A DNA stretch of 64,000 nt, taken from NCBI RefSeq assembly GCF_035222275.1, contig NC_085884.1, positions 2,604,001 to 2,668,000 of the forward strand, written 5' to 3'. Below the pieces are notes generated by a model, which saw nothing but the letters and a program-made list of their open reading frames with translations, had not been told where the DNA came from and did no database searches. Positions 1-13,300 of the stretch are shown piece after piece (within the stretch, counting starts at the first letter, position 1; every line of letters begins with the position of its first letter). The translations under genes and the position numbers were made by a program. This stretch comes from Podospora bellae-mahoneyi. Its lineage: Eukaryota > Ascomycota > Sordariomycetes > Sordariales > Podosporaceae.

Positions 1-343
1 TCATCGATGTCGAGAATCGGGGGAATGACGACAGCCGGTAGAATCGGCGTGAGACTGATGTCACACAGTGTTTGGTTAAGAATCGAAAACTGCGCAAAGA
101 TCTCGAGGCTCTGCCCCAACAGTTTTCAGATCTGCACCTCTACTTTGATTTGGCAGATGCGAAACGTTCCAGGATTGGATAAACCGAGAACAATCACACC
201 CTTATCTACGACGCGGACAGACGATGGTTTGACTAGACGGAGAACGGGAGAGTTTGTTTAGTTTCGCTTGGGTAGAGTTTGTGTTGGGTGATCACAGCCC
301 ATACGGCATCCATTTCTACCTACCAAGACAAATACTACATGGA
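1..343. other. Gene-poor left edge
   Basis: This stretch lies downstream of the NRPS-like gene, whose stop codon is at 344. I see no reading frame with recognisable protein features and no RNA gene. It probably holds the 3' untranslated region of that gene. Confidence 0.5.
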
Positions 344-3300
344 TCAATAGCCCCATTGCTTGCACCAATTTCTCATCAGGTCTCCCGTCACGGCCTTCAT
401 GTTCTTCATAGTCTTGCTCCTCCTCATTGTCCTTTCCATCTCCATATCGACATATCCCTGTCCCTCCCTGACCTTCTCGTTCCAAGTCTTGTACGTGTCC
501 AACAGCTTGACACCCGGATTCCGGCTGACATCCTCCGTCGTCGCCGCGCTCTTCTCCAGTTGTTTCACCCACTCCTCAAACGACACAATCTGCTTGATCC
601 TGTCGCCGTAGAAGTCCTTGACTGCCTTGGCCAGCTCACCCCACTGCACCTTCCTAGGATTGATGCCATGGAAATAGCCCCTGATCAGGTCGACCGGCAC
701 ATCCTCCGTCACACCCGACACCTCCAGCACCATGTGGGCAATCCCCTCAATCGGCACCCAGTCCACCGTCGTCATCTGGCCCAAGCTGTTGGGCAACAGA
801 CCCATATACACCGAACTGGCCACCACAGATGGCAGCCACTCCTGCCTGTTCCAGTACCCCTTTTCCGATGACGGCCCCCCAATTTGACCCACCCGGATGA
901 TCTCACTCGGCACCCCCGACATCTCCGAAGCCTTTTCCAAAATCAACGAACTGATCAGCTTCGACCGTCCATACCCGCCAGTGGAAATGTCAAAATCCCG
1001 CAGCGACTTCTCCGGCACCGGTTCCTTCTTCCTCCAGGCATCCGTCGTGGCGATGGAGGAGATAAACACCACCGGCACCCGCTTGTACGCCTTTCTGCTA
1101 AAGTCAGCCAGGTTGCGCACGCCCCGGATGTGCGGCTCGAAAGACTCGGTTGGCATGTTGAAGTTGACAGGCCACTGGTTGTGGATCACGCGGTCGACCT
1201 CACCCAGGAGCCGGTTGTAGGTTTCCATTCCCAAGCCTAAATCAAAGAGGGACATGTCGGCGTGGAGGAACTCGGCTTTGGAGAGGTCGGTTGTGAGCCC
1301 ACGCTCACGCATGCTCTTGAGCTGGCGTTCTTTGCCGTTGACGGCGCGGTTAAGGCAAATGACCTTTTTGACGCGGGGGCACGAGGCACAAATGCCTAGC
1401 ATGTAGGACCCGAGAGCGCCTGTTGTGCCGGTGATGACGATGACTTGGTCTTGGTCGGCGGGAGGTGGCTTTTCGGATTGACCCGAGGGCATGTCACGGG
1501 TGTACTTTTCTAGCAGGGCCTCCATGGCGTGTTCCTCATGATCAGGCTCTCCGACGGTGGCGTCCTTGCCCTCCTTGTTGACGACTGACCACACATAGTC
1601 GGAGAGCCTTTTGGCTGTTGGGTTGCCATAGATGACACGGGTGGCCAAGGCGGAAGAGTCCACTGTGACGCCTGCTGCGCTGAGGCCTGCACGCAAGAGA
1701 CGGGACAAATTAATGACTTGCATTGAGTCCACCCCCACAGAGAAAAAGTCGGTGCCGGGTTCGAGCCTGGGTGCACCGAGTTGGTCGGTAAAGATCTTCA
1801 AGATGCACTCGTTGAGGGCGTCCTTGGATGACAGGTCCAACACCGGCGCTTCCCCTGAGCGGACCTCGGTGACATGTTTGTAGATTTGGTCAATTTCGTC
1901 GTTGTACATCTTCATTGTGCCAACTCGCTGGATTGTTCCCTTGCCCGCTCGGAGAAAGGGCTTGTTGGGGTTTGACAGAGCCAAGAACTGCCGCCCAATC
2001 TGGCCATGTGCCACCGTCTGCTTGTTGGCCTTCACAACCAGGGGCCAGACACTGTCAAGGAACTTTTGCTCGTCGGCGGGATGTTTTGCAGGCTCGAGAA
2101 TCAGTGCTGGCTGGAACCGCCCGCTGCCAACAACGAGTGCGCCCTTGATCTTGGGATGATTCATCATGGTGGTCTCGATGTCGATGGGATTCAACTTCTC
2201 GCCGTTGGAAAACACAATGATATTGTCGCAACGGCCTTGATAGATCCAGTGATCTTTGAGGGAGGGATGAGGCTTGTACAGGTCCTTGGTGCTGTACTCT
2301 TTGAGATCGGGAAAGGTGTAAAAGAAGCCTAAGAAGCCAGGCTCTTTTGCTCTGCGGACAATGATCTGCTCGTACGCATCATCGTCGGCTGTCTTGCGCC
2401 ACTCGCAGCTAAAGAGGTCCGAGTTGATGATGAAATACTGCCAAAGCTTGGGATCAGGCTGCCAGTAGATCAAGAAGGGCGTAAATCTGACGGGTTAACT
2501 TCGAAATGCTTTTTTGCTGAAGGGCAAGACTCACTCTGTAGCCGAGATGACGTTGAGTAGTGTTACGCCGTTGTTGACAAGTCTGTCCCCTGGGTCTTTT
2601 GCAAGGTTGCCTGGGATCGTTAGCAACCATCACTCTCAAGAGACGCTGGGAGGGTAGGCACTCACCTCCACCAAAGCCGACAAACTCCAGCTTGGCGAGA
2701 GCCTCGACAGATTCTGTGTCGTGGCTCAGCTCTTCCAGAACAGCAGGCGGCAAAATGACGGCATCCACCTCGGCGTGATGAAGATACTCCATCACTGAAG
2801 CAGAACTCAGGGGAACATTTCCAATCCCTAACGCAGCGGGCACATCCCAGTAGTGAATCATGATCATGCTGATATACATGGCGGCAGCATGGTAAAGAGG
2901 CACTGACAATGTGTTAGCGCGTCACTTCCCACATGTCGGATCAGACGCCGCTTACTGGGATGAAGGATCCTGTTGGCTCTCAGTGCCATCTCTTCAATCC
3001 ACAGTCGTCTCCCCTCCCACTCCCCCAGCTCGTGGATTTTGTCGCCTATCGCCAGCATTCCATGTCTGCAAACAACCGGCTTGGGAAATCCCGTACTCCC
3101 ACTCGTGTGCAGAACCAGCAAAGGATCCCATTCGGCTTCGTCAAACGTCTTGTTGTAAGGGTAGTGATCAATAGTTTCTTGGGGGAACCACATGTCGACG
3201 GGAAAGGTCATTATGGCGGCCATGTCGCGCTCTTCCAGCCACGGCTGGACCATGTTCTTGAAGGACTGATCAAACCAGATAATGTTGCAGTTGCACTGCT

Positions 3301-3643
3301 CAAAGAGGTTCAACTGGCCTTCCTGGGAGTTGCGTGGAGAGATGAACAGGGCCTGGTACCCTGCCTTGACGGCGCCGATGGCGAAGATTGGGTATCGAAC
3401 ATCGTTGGGACCAATGTAGGCCACTGTGGGAAAGGAACCGGGTTCTGGCTTTCCGGTGGTACTGACGAGCTTGTGGGCTATGCGGTTGATGGCGTTAGCA
3501 GCATCCTTGTATGTGATCTTTTTCCATCCATCCTTTGGGTGAATGGACCGCGGGACCGAAATCCACTCTCTTGTTGGTTCAAATCTCGCCCTTTCGTCGA
3601 TGATGGTGGGGATAAGGCGCCGGCCAAACTGAGGTGAAGACAT
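344..3643 (-). CDS. NRPS-like carboxylic acid reductase (A-T-R)
   Basis: Exons read 3643-2956, 2902-2666, 2610-2535 and 2486-344, giving about 1047 residues. The start is the ATG at 3643, ahead of MSSPQFGRRL. An adenylation domain fills residues 1 to about 540, with the ATP-binding core HTSGSTGFPKPV near 178. A carrier domain follows, with its phosphopantetheine serine in GVDSMQ (Ser588). The C-terminal half is a short-chain-dehydrogenase-type thioester reductase with the NADP motif TGTTGALG near 683 and YGRSK (Tyr839, Lys843). There is no condensation domain. Enzymes of this layout activate a carboxylic or amino acid as its AMP ester, load it on the carrier and release it by NADPH reduction as aldehyde or alcohol. 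The substrate cannot be read from the sequence. A lysine-pathway aminoadipate reductase is less likely, because Lys2-type enzymes are longer and have an extra N-terminal region. Confidence 0.9.
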
Positions 3644-4396
3644 CGTGCGGATTTGACACAAGACAGCTATTTCCAATGATGGGATTGGTTGTGTTGCTTG
3701 TAGGTGATACGGGAACAGGTGCGCTTTGTTCGCAGGAGATTCTGTCCTTTAAAGAGCGCATGTCACTCTCACTATCATCCCCATCATCCCCATCAAGCAA
3801 ACCGGTTGCGTCGGAACTCAGTCCCTCGCGGCGCGAACCGGACGACAGTTCTCAGTCATTCCCAATGGAGAATTCCGCCATCATATCTGGGTCTCGATGT
3901 CTGACCGCTCGTATTGCTGGAGTCAGATGCATCATCATTATATCACTGTTCCGACACCGTCTGATCTTGTTCAGGCATCATCGGTTTTGGGGTGTTGTTC
4001 AGGGGCCGATAACAGTTGCCGTAGGCTTCGAAAGAAATGATGAGGTGGGCGAGATTGTCATGAGTTTGGAGCTGTCACAATTGCTCCTCCTGTCTCGGAG
4101 GCGGTCAAGGTCGAAACTAGCATCTGCTGGCATATGGGTCCTGCTGGCGCATCAAGCGATGACGACACGCGGAACAGCCCGCTAGCCCACCCGCTTTGAA
4201 GGGAGTACGCCTGGGGGCCCAGGTGCACCGATTGTTTCATATCATTCTCGAGAAGCCGCAGCGTTCCGGATGCTGTTTACTCGGAAGCGCGGATGCAGCT
4301 GTCTCGCTTGTTCGGTTTTGGAGTGGGCCCCGAAGCTGCCGCCACCGCGAAGGTCGAGGTCGGTGAGGAGTGAAAAAGGCACATTTGGTCTATCAT
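3644..4396. other. Intergenic region
   Basis: This 753-bp gap holds the promoter of the NRPS-like gene (which reads left from 3643) and the 3' end of the DUF3445 gene. It includes a short run of repeated CATC/CCC units around 3776-3795. I see no convincing gene. Confidence 0.5.
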
Positions 4397-5709
4397 TCAA
4401 TATGGATACGCCCGAACCTCGTCTTCCCTGCTCAAGTCGAGCCCCCTATCCAACTGTTCTTGGTGCTTCTGATCCAGGTACTCCAGCAACACATCTTGAT
4501 ACTTGTCCTTGCCCTTGTATCTGCTAACATCATCACCCCAAGATCGTACTGCGCTCGCAAGTCGCCCTGGCACATAATCTTCCTCTGCGATCTCGGTGAC
4601 CGGATGAAAGTACGTTCTGATTGTAAACACTACCCCTCCTGAGTTGGGCAGTCTCCTCAGGGTTTGTCTCTCGGACCGGAAATAATGATGCTGGATCGCC
4701 CTATTCTTCTCGGCCGTAGCCCACGACACATTGGGCGCGTCCTCGAGTCCAATCGACCATGACCAACCCAGCTGGTCGTCCACCTGAAAGAAGTAATTGT
4801 TGCGAGCCACCATTTCTTGTGGCTTGACACGTCGGAAGAAGTTCATCATGCCCTTTTCCAACTTCTCCTTGTATTGTGGAACATCCCCCGACTGTCTCTT
4901 TTGTTAGTTGTGTCTCTTTCTTCAACACCCATCCCGACAAGACAGCTCGAACATACAGTGTGGATTTCGCTCAACCCCATCCCGAACTTGTCCTCCAGTC
5001 GCCAGAAGCCTGGCAGCAATGTCGCTCCAGCTAGAAGATAGTAATTCCCGTCCTCCCTCTCAATCATGATGGCCAGATCATCCTGCACAAGCCTGGCAGC
5101 CATCTGCATTGGGTCCTCGACCAGCCGACCTTGCTCATCGCCCTCAAAGTCAAAGTCTTCCCCGCTCCAGAGATTTTTCACCCCCTTTATTGTCTTTTGG
5201 TACAAGGATGGATACCGAGCCGGCAGGTACTCCCGAAACTCCTGCAGCAACTCCATCGCGGCAGGGTATGCCTCGGGGTGCGTCTTGCACGACTTGTCTC
5301 CCCTGAGGGCGATGCGCTTTTGCTTCTCGGCGTGGTACTTGGGAAACTGGTTGTCGAGCTCAATCCAGTCCTCGTATTGGGCTTTGCGTAGTCCCATGGT
5401 AACGTGATAGACCGGGCCGTAACGGAAGGGTCGGTAAGGGAGAGGCTTGGTGGTTTCGATGGACCAGTCGGGATATGGCTCGGGCGTTGGAAAGCGAAAG
5501 GAGGACGGGACCCAGTGGCCCCATTGTCGTTCGGGTGACTTTTCGAGGGTGGGGGTGGATGCTCGGGGAGGGAGGCCGTCTTGTCGTCGGCGGAGGCGCC
5601 AGAGCTGGAAGAGCTTTGTCCATATTAAAAAGCTCACAAGGGTGAGAATAAAATGGATCAGAGAAGGGCCCTCGGAAAGGCGAGATATGAGCGCATCGTA
5701 AAACCGCAT
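4397..5709 (-). CDS. DUF3445 haem-dependent oxidative N-demethylase-like protein
   Basis: Two exons, 5709-4957 and 4891-4397, are joined by a 65-bp intron (GTATGT...GACAG) and give about 415 residues. An N-terminal hydrophobic stretch (about residues 17-40, ILTLVSFLIWTKLFQLW) predicts membrane anchoring. The body carries the family's signatures: PFRYGPVYHVTMGL near residue 90, a QDDLAIM segment, and near the end RSERQTLRRLPNSGGVVFTI followed by RTY. Members of this family (DUF3445) include the haem-binding alpha subunit of a bacterial oxidative N-demethylase that acts on methylated amines. The fungal homologues are poorly characterised, so the substrate is unknown. Family assignment is from motif recognition; the enzymatic role is inference. 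Confidence 0.8.
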
Positions 5710-6221
5710 GTTGGCAAAGAGGTTGCGACAATGTGCAGCACAACGGTGACACAGAACAATCCCGCCTCAACAGGCCTGCTGGGAGCTGGGCAGGCAGCAG
5801 AAGATATATCTGCCATCACATCCCTCGCTGGCTGCCTTATCACTTACACCTGCGCGCGCAACTGTTGGTGGCGTACCCCTCTCAAGCTCTTATCAGTGAC
5901 GCAGCTCTTATCGGGACTTTATCTCCCCTTTGGGTAAAAGTGTGCATTCAATACCCAGCCGACAGGAATGCCAGGTATCACCAATCATTATCGATGGGGC
6001 ACGCTTTATCATTGTTGTGCAAATATTGAATAAGAAGTCCCTGATCTGGATTCAGCATGACTGCGAACAACACCGTGGTGCGGAGTTGGTTCGGCATGCC
6101 GGGGTCAGACAAATCGCCAAATCTGAGAGCGACAACGACCAAGTGGAACCTCGAGATGTCTATTTGGACGACATTCCTTGATTACCCAGGTACCTATCAT
6201 AAGTTTCTAATCATCCCACGT
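5710..6221. other. Intergenic region
   Basis: This 512-bp gap is the promoter region of the DUF3445 gene and the 3' flank of the hemerythrin-like gene. Both genes are on the minus strand. I see no further gene. Confidence 0.5.
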
Positions 6222-6969
6222 TCATATCTTCCTCTCCTCTGCACTGGGGAACTTCTTGAACATGTCCATCAACTTGTCAATCGGCGCAGCCATCAACCCT
6301 GCCACTGTCTCGTATGGCGGCCTATCAGGTGCTCCAGGGTGCGATTGTGTCGGCACAAAATGCTTTGTCCTGTCAAAACTGGCCGCCATCTTTTGGGAGT
6401 CGCCCTCCTCGATGTGCTTCTCCAACAGTGGCAAGTCATCCTGTTCCTCTTCCTTGATGTGCTGTCCCAAGGTTTCCCAGAGCGAGTCAATAGCTGGAAT
6501 AAAGCTGGGGTCCGAGGCTTCCATTTGCTGAAACTCATAGAGCTTCTCCTTTACCTGTGGAGTTCTTAGCATAGATGAACGTGTATCTAGGCGAGAATAG
6601 GCAGCTTACTATCTGATGCTCGCTTCTATCCTTCTCTGCCAGCTTGAGTCCGTCAGGCACATGTTTTTCCATGGCTGGGTAGACGACGAGCTCTTCCGCG
6701 ATCGAGTGTCGGGCCAACTCCCAGACGAACTGGTTTTGCCAACGGACCTTCTCATCTTCCGACTTGGCAGACTTGATCTTGTTGTAGTAGGACTCTAGCT
6801 CGCGGTGGTCGTGCTTAATGCGGTCAGAGACTCTGTTTCCTGCGGCGGTGGCCATTCTGGCGACGGAGATGAAGGATGGTCTTTGGCTGGAAGATGGAAG
6901 CGAGAACACTGCCCTGGTAGATTGTCTAGATAGAAGAGTGGTCGGTGGTCTGATGCACTGGTTGAACAT
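6222..6969 (-). CDS. Hemerythrin-like HHE domain protein
   Basis: Exons 6969-6610 and 6554-6222 (55-bp intron, GTAAGC...CACAG) give about 230 residues. The helical bundle carries the expected metal ligands: His53/His55 in IKHDHRE, His88/Glu92 in ELARHSIAEEL, His118/Glu122 in SEHQIVKEKL, and His152/Glu156 in LGQHIKEEE. Such domains bind a non-haem di-iron centre and serve in oxygen, NO or redox sensing and iron storage. The first 38 residues are rich in Ser, Arg and Pro with almost no acidic residues, which resembles a mitochondrial presequence. Initiation at Met39 would give a form without it. The exact role in fungi is unknown. Confidence 0.88.
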
Positions 6970-8592
6970 GGTGAAGAAAGTATTAGCGTTGTGTTGAGAT
7001 GCTGTGCAATGACGGAGTTGGGAAGACAGTCAAGTAGGTAAGGCAGGTAGGAATTCGATGGTGAGTTATTAACTGGCTTTGTTGTGGTAAAAGCTATCTT
7101 TCTTATGCCTGTGCTACCTTATCCGGCGGATCATTCAATGACGCCTTGATGATGAATGATGGCGGCCATTTCTTTCATGAAGCGACGTCTAGGTGAGCCT
7201 TGATTCCCATAATTGCTGGGAACCAATCAAACAGGAATAGCAATACCGTCATAGATTGCAAATTAGCTCTCTTTGAGTGGTCAACTGAGCTCGGAAATCG
7301 TATGCGATGTAAATCAATTGTTGAAGATCTAGAAGCTGTCAATCATTGATCGCCGATGCGTTGGCGTCCTAGTCAATGACCTCATCACGCTGAGTTGCCC
7401 CCGCATACGCAATCACCGACAGCTACGTATCTACTGAAATGGAACCATAAACTTTCATACATCATCAACATCACGGCCCTTCGTCAATTTCCTCAGACAT
7501 CCAACTCAATGCCCACCTCGGACGGCAGTCCCAAGGCACCCTCGCCATCCTCAGAATATCTCGCATCACGCCGGGTCCAATATTCCGCAGGCTTTGTATC
7601 TCTTCGGAAACATTGTGAGCAGTTATGGACAGGAAATGAACAGTATCGGCGGTCCAGTGGTGAAGAGGCTAGAGTTCCGAAACCTATAGCTGACCTGGTC
7701 ATCTGCTGAGAGGCTTGTGGTGAACTTCCAGGTTGTCGAAATATGGGGAAGTGTTGGATGCTGTGGGAAGCGAGGGTGGATCTGATCAATCAAAACAGTT
7801 GAACTCCACCAATCCGGAGGGGTCCTGTTGCTTGCAGTGCAGGCAGCTGGTTTGAGACCTTGTATATCCCAGCTCGAGGCGTGCCATGCTGGCGTCGCTG
7901 GCACGCTGGGAGAGGACGGCCAAACCTCCGAAACGCCCGGTTCAGGTTGGGTGGGACAGGGACGAGAGCGGAGCCGGGACCCGACGTTAAAATAAAGATA
8001 GGAAAACAGCGAGTGCCGGCGGTAGGCCTGGCATAGCGTGCAAAAAACGGCAGCGCCATCGGCGCGGGGGCCAAACTTGGCGTCGCGGGTGGCACGGAAA
8101 GATCGCGGAAGCTTGGACCACAAGACAACTTGCATCGATGTCGGTCCAGGCTCGAGTTCGGCTTCTTATTCGGGTCGGCCTGTGATTTGTCGGCCCTCTA
8201 TCCGCGTATCCAAACATCACCACTTCCAACGGCCTCAGGTCGCAGACGGATAAATACCACTGGCACTGCAGGCCTTGCACCGCATGCAAACCAGGCGGGT
8301 GCTACCGTGTCATTGACCACAGGTTCTCTGTTATGGGATGATAAACGCGCACCAACGCAGTTTCCCGCAGTGCCCGCCTGCTGCCCGGCGCTCCTGCTGG
8401 TTCAGATGAGCCGGCTGGCAGGCTGGCAGCGATCGGCACGGCAAATTACCCACCCGCAAGGAATTCCACATGGAATCTGGAAGGAGCCATGGGGGGGCAA
8501 GTGAATCGTGAGCAACCTACCTATTTATCAGCCATAGTTCCCACCTGCAGTTTACCGTCTCTCCCCCACAGTACTTGCTTCCAACAACAAAC
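6970..8592. other. Divergent promoter region, hemerythrin and P450 genes
   Basis: This 1.6-kb interval separates the hemerythrin gene (leftward) from the P450 gene (rightward). A short frame at 7395-7709 is open but matches nothing I know. No RNA gene or repeat is evident. Confidence 0.45.
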
Positions 8593-10312
8593 ATGGCACA
8601 GACCGAGACGCTGCTGCAGACATTGGCGGCCAAGCTGCCACTTCTGCTATCCACGGCTGGGCTGCTTGTGGCTGTTTTTCTGGCCCAGGTGCTCCTCAAA
8701 GGGAACCCACTCGCAAATCTCCCTGTCGCCCTGGATGATCTTCCCAGCGATGAAAAACGACGACAGGTCTTTTTGACGCGGGCCAAGGATGTTTACGCTA
8801 CCGGGTACAAGAAGGTAGGATACTGCCAGCGAAACAACAGGTAACATGGCACCGCAATGCTGACACACACGCCTAGTTCAAAGACAGAGTCTTCCGAATC
8901 ATCACGTCGAACAAGTACCATGTCATCATTGTGCCCCCAAAGTATCTCAATGAGCTCAAGAGTCTTCCCGACGACACAGTCAGCTTTGACGGCGCCATTG
9001 AGCAGACCATGCACGCCAAATACACCAAGCTCGAAGTCGGCCACAAGCTCATTCCTCACATCGTCAAGAGCAATTTGACGCCTTCGCTGGTGCGCCTAAA
9101 CCCCACCATTGCCGAAGAAGTCCAAGAATCTTTCCGTCGGGAGATGCCCGAATGCGACGACTGGACTCCTGTCAACATCAACTACAAGCTTCTCCGTATC
9201 GTTGCCATGGTGTCAGGCCGCGTCTTTATCGGCCCGGAACTGAGCCGTTCAGAGGAATATGTCGATGCAGCTATCAACTACACAATTGACCTCATGCACG
9301 CTCGCCGGGCTGTCGACACCATGCGCCCATGGCTCCGCCCTTTTCTTGCAAATCGTCTTCCCGAGATCAAGAAGTTGAACGAGCGCCTTGCTCAAGCCGA
9401 TGCCTTCATTAAACCCATTGTCGCCCATCGCAAAAAGCTCCCCAAGGAGCAGGCCCCTGATGACATGCTGCAGTGGATGCTCGATGGCCAGTCTGAGAAG
9501 TTTGGCGGTGAATACAAGACCGAGACCCTTGCCAGAATGCAGCTGGGCATTAGCTTTGCTGCAATTCACACCACCACCATGACCACGACCAACGTGTAGG
9601 TTCTTTGGTTTGTCTGACAAGTAAAAGTTGTTTTTCGCTGACAGCTCCATCACAGCTTTTACAACCTGGCCGCCTACCCCCAATATGTCTCTGTGCTACG
9701 TGATGAAGTCCGAGATGTCCTCGCACAGAACAATAACACGTTCACGTCGGCTGCTCTTCAAGGCATGAAGAGGCTGGATTCTTTCATCAAGGAAACCATG
9801 CGAATCGACCCCGCCGGTTTTGCGGGGTTCCAACGTCGCGTATACAAGCCCTTTACTCTCTCCAACGGCCAAGTGATCCCCGCCGATGTTATAATCGAGG
9901 TGCCGGCCCACGCCCTTGCGAAAGACCCCGACGTATTTGAAAACCCAGACCAGTTCAATCCTTGGCGTTTTTACGACATTCGACAGAAGGCCAGGGAGCA
10001 GGGCGCAGTCGAGGAGGCTGCTCAGAACCAGTTCGTCAGCGTCAACCCATTGGTCTTGACGTTTGGGTACGGAAGACACGCCTGCCCAGGCCGGTTCTTC
10101 GCCGCAAACGAAATCAAAATGATTATCGCCAACACCATCTTGATGTACGATATGAAGCTGATGGACGGGCACACCCAGCGGTACCCCAATCTTGAATTTG
10201 GACTTTCGGTGAGTAGCCCATTCCGTTTCAAACAAGCACTGATACTGACCCGATGCAGTCTGTTCCTGATCCCACCAAGGAGCTTCTTTTCAAGCGAATC
10301 GAGATTGCTTAG
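8593..10312 (+). CDS. Cytochrome P450 monooxygenase (ent-kaurene-oxidase-like group)
   Basis: Four exons, 8593-8814, 8877-9595, 9656-10208 and 10259-10312, give about 515 residues, the usual length for a microsomal fungal P450. An N-terminal hydrophobic segment (about residues 15-36) anchors it in the ER membrane. The I-helix region reads FAAIHTTTMTTTN, the K-helix ExxR is ETMR in FIKETMRIDP, and the haem loop FGYGRHACPGRFF places the haem ligand at Cys457. The AIHTTT I-helix and overall layout resemble the fungal terpenoid-oxidising P450s related to ent-kaurene oxidase. No terpene cyclase lies nearby in this window, so the substrate is open. The start is the ATG at 8593, which directly precedes the membrane anchor. 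Confidence 0.92.
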
Positions 10313-13300
10313 ACGTGAGCAGAAGCACACACCCAAAGCACAGGCTTTGGAGAAGCATCAGCAGCTACTAGGTAGTAGAAACAAATTAACCGATGCAAGA
10401 ATCATTCCACAGTTACTTTGGGTAATGAAATTTTCAGTCGATGGCCTCCAGATCCAGGGGCCAGAGTACTGGGAGCCAATATTTTGAACACATGACTATG
10501 AGCCTTGCCATATCTAGCCCATCAACTCGTCTATGATGAAATTGTGGCGCCCTGGGCCAAAATTATGAGTTCGAACCAGAACTGTCTAGTTTGTGTGGCG
10601 TATTACCACACCAAAAAGGTCGGCTTGGCCATGCCATGTGAATGCGTATGGACCACCAAGCTGTCTTGCGGCCCATGTCACACGTCAACTCCAGCCCTTG
10701 TAACACCCTAATCCTCCCTGGGTAAATGCCAATGAACGCCATTCTCTAGATGCTGCGAGGCACTGTCAGATGCTACACCTGGAGGGGGTCCGTACTCTAC
10801 CCGATTGCTACTTCCACTCACTTTGTAATGTTGACCATTCTTCCAAGACACTTTTTCGTCTTTATCTGCCTAGTGCCCCCTGCAAAGGCAAACATGTTGC
10901 AGGTTTCTAAGCAACCCGTCTTTCCAGAGCAGACGGGCCACGGCTCTCTGCTGGCCCCGTGTTCTGCACAGGATATATGTCTTGGCTGCCTTCTTGTCTT
11001 GTAGCTCTCTCTGTTTGTGGACCCTTCAAAGTTTTGCCACTTTTCCGTCTTGTCACATTGTCTACCTCTGAAAACATATCTTCCTGAATGTTTCAAACAC
11101 TGATAGACATCTAAACCTTACGCACGTTGGGCATGACCCGAAAGATACGAAGTGCAGGTCTTTCATTTTACACTGGCTTTCACTAAGGTAGCTTACCCAG
11201 TACCCAAACCTCTCGCTTCTCATCCTTGGGGTCCTCTAAACAGTTGCGTAACCGTACGTCTAGTCTCCCATACGCAAAGCAGAGATACATGAATCGTAGG
11301 TTTCCAGGGCCCCAACCCAACCACAAGATCAGACTCGACGAGACGCGGGGCATAATTTGATCCTGTTCTTCTTATCCGAACCCTCAAGATTGCTTCTGCC
11401 CCAAGGATACTGTTCCGCTCCCAACTGAACTCCCTCTTTTTGGCTACCTGCAAAGGCTCTCTGTACTTATCTAGATGCCTTGCTCCTCGTTGCGCAGGTA
11501 TATATGTGCAGCTCCTCCTAAGTCGCTGTGGCCGGCATCGTAGCTATTTCCCTTTGACATCTAGACGCTGAGAGGCTGGTCAGCTTCATGGCGGCAACGT
11601 CGGTCTCGTCTCCTGGTTGCTGCTTCGGGGCTTGCGCAAAACATCGCTGTCCGATATCTCGAGCAACCCCTTTCGCTTGGACTTGATACCGTCGGCTATT
11701 CTAACACACTCATAAAGAGAATTCCGACACGAAACAAGCCCCCTTCAGCCTGGTTCAGTGAGTCATCAACCTGTCAAGATCGCTGAAACAATGCCCAGTG
11801 TTGTTCCCATGGGCCGAGTGGCTAACAGTAAGGCGTCTCCTTGTTCCCAGCTAAAGAAGCTTTGATACCGAATTGCCCAGACTGTGTTGCCCAATCGTGC
11901 AGCAGGTCAAGCAGATCGGAATCTCTTCGAAAGCTTGCGTGTTTTTTTTCTGTCATCTCGATCGCCAAGTTCACCCTCGATGTGGAAGCCAATGTTCTTG
12001 TGATGCTTGATAAGCCTTGGCACCATGCCACCCATGCATCTTCACCCAAATGATCAACTTCCAAGCATCGCAGCCAAGCCTGCGACAGGAGACTTTTGTT
12101 TGCATCATTGAGATTCCCGATAGCAAACACGCCTAACAGCTTCTAGAAAAGAAAAAGAAAAACAAGGATATCACGTCGTTGGGCTTTAACATCGAGCCGG
12201 AAAAGAGTACGGATCGCCTGACAAGCCAAAAACAGGGGAACTGGAAGCAACCGAATCCAAAAGCTCCTGTGCTGGTGCTCTTGGCCCCCAAGCCTTGGAA
12301 CTCTTGGGAGATGGAACAACCAAGAAGTTGATGCTCCTCCCAGAACCACTTTGCCAATCCTGCCAAGAGGCGACAAGAAATTCTCCTCATGATAACATCA
12401 GACCTGAACCCTTGAGCTGGGATTCTTTTGCGGCCAAGAAGGAGCAACAATGGGCATCTGTTGCTTAAAAAAGACACGCATCGCGATGATCCGAGAATCC
12501 AGTGCTCAAAATGATCCAGAACCAGACAATTGCACCCGTGAAGATGGCAGAGTTGTTTGACAGCCCTGTGGAAAGGCCGAAGATCCGGCATTGTTTTGCC
12601 GAGAAAAGTGGACCCGGGTTGAAATAGGGGCCCCCTTGCTGGCCACTGTGCCCCCCCACGCAACTGTAAAAAAACTAGCACTACTGTGAAAGTCTCGTGA
12701 GCGCTACTCCAGCTACTAGTCATCATGTGCAGTTGCCAGCAACCTCTTACATTACGCTCGCGTGCTGCCGCGCTCTAATCAGCAGAGGCTCTCTTGATCT
12801 CGACAGCCCAAAGAACAACATCCAACGACAGGATCACCAACAGCCAAGACACTCGGCACAGAAATCTGGATGTTGCAGTTCTCCAGCCAAGCCAGCCAAG
12901 TGTAGCCAAGCAGAGGCCGAGACTTGGTGAGACGACTGCACACCAATGGGTTCTTGATACCAAGACTGATCAGACACGAATCCATCTTCTTATCTCGCCT
13001 TCTTTCCCCCCAGGTGAGAGCTCTTTGCCCTCGCTGGGGCTGTCACTCTTTTGGTCATTGTCGTTCTCAGATACCACGGGGTTACTCCAGGGACGCGAAG
13101 GAAACGATGGTTCCCACTATCCAACTTCATTTGCGGCAGGCCGATGTTTTACTCACAGGAAGACATACCAGAACCAAGGCTCTTGGCCTACGCATCAAGA
13201 CCCTTCCTCAAGGGGAAATGGGTATGCTAGGAGCCCCCGCGACCCGCACAAAATGCCGCCGAGTGTCTCCCCATTTCTCGCCGGTAATGGAGTGATTTTC

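Noticed and set aside
7395-7709. Open frame of 104 codons with a GTGAGC donor-like site
   Set aside because: No recognisable domain and no convincing second exon.
11812-11840. tRNA A-box-like string (GGGCCGAGTGGCTAACAGTA) recalling a Leu/Ser tRNA D-arm
   Set aside because: No B box (GGTTCGANTCC) or matching acceptor stem follows within a plausible distance.
12133-12726. Minus-strand frame of 197 codons
   Set aside because: Biased composition ending in poly-Phe from a T/A run; no domain.
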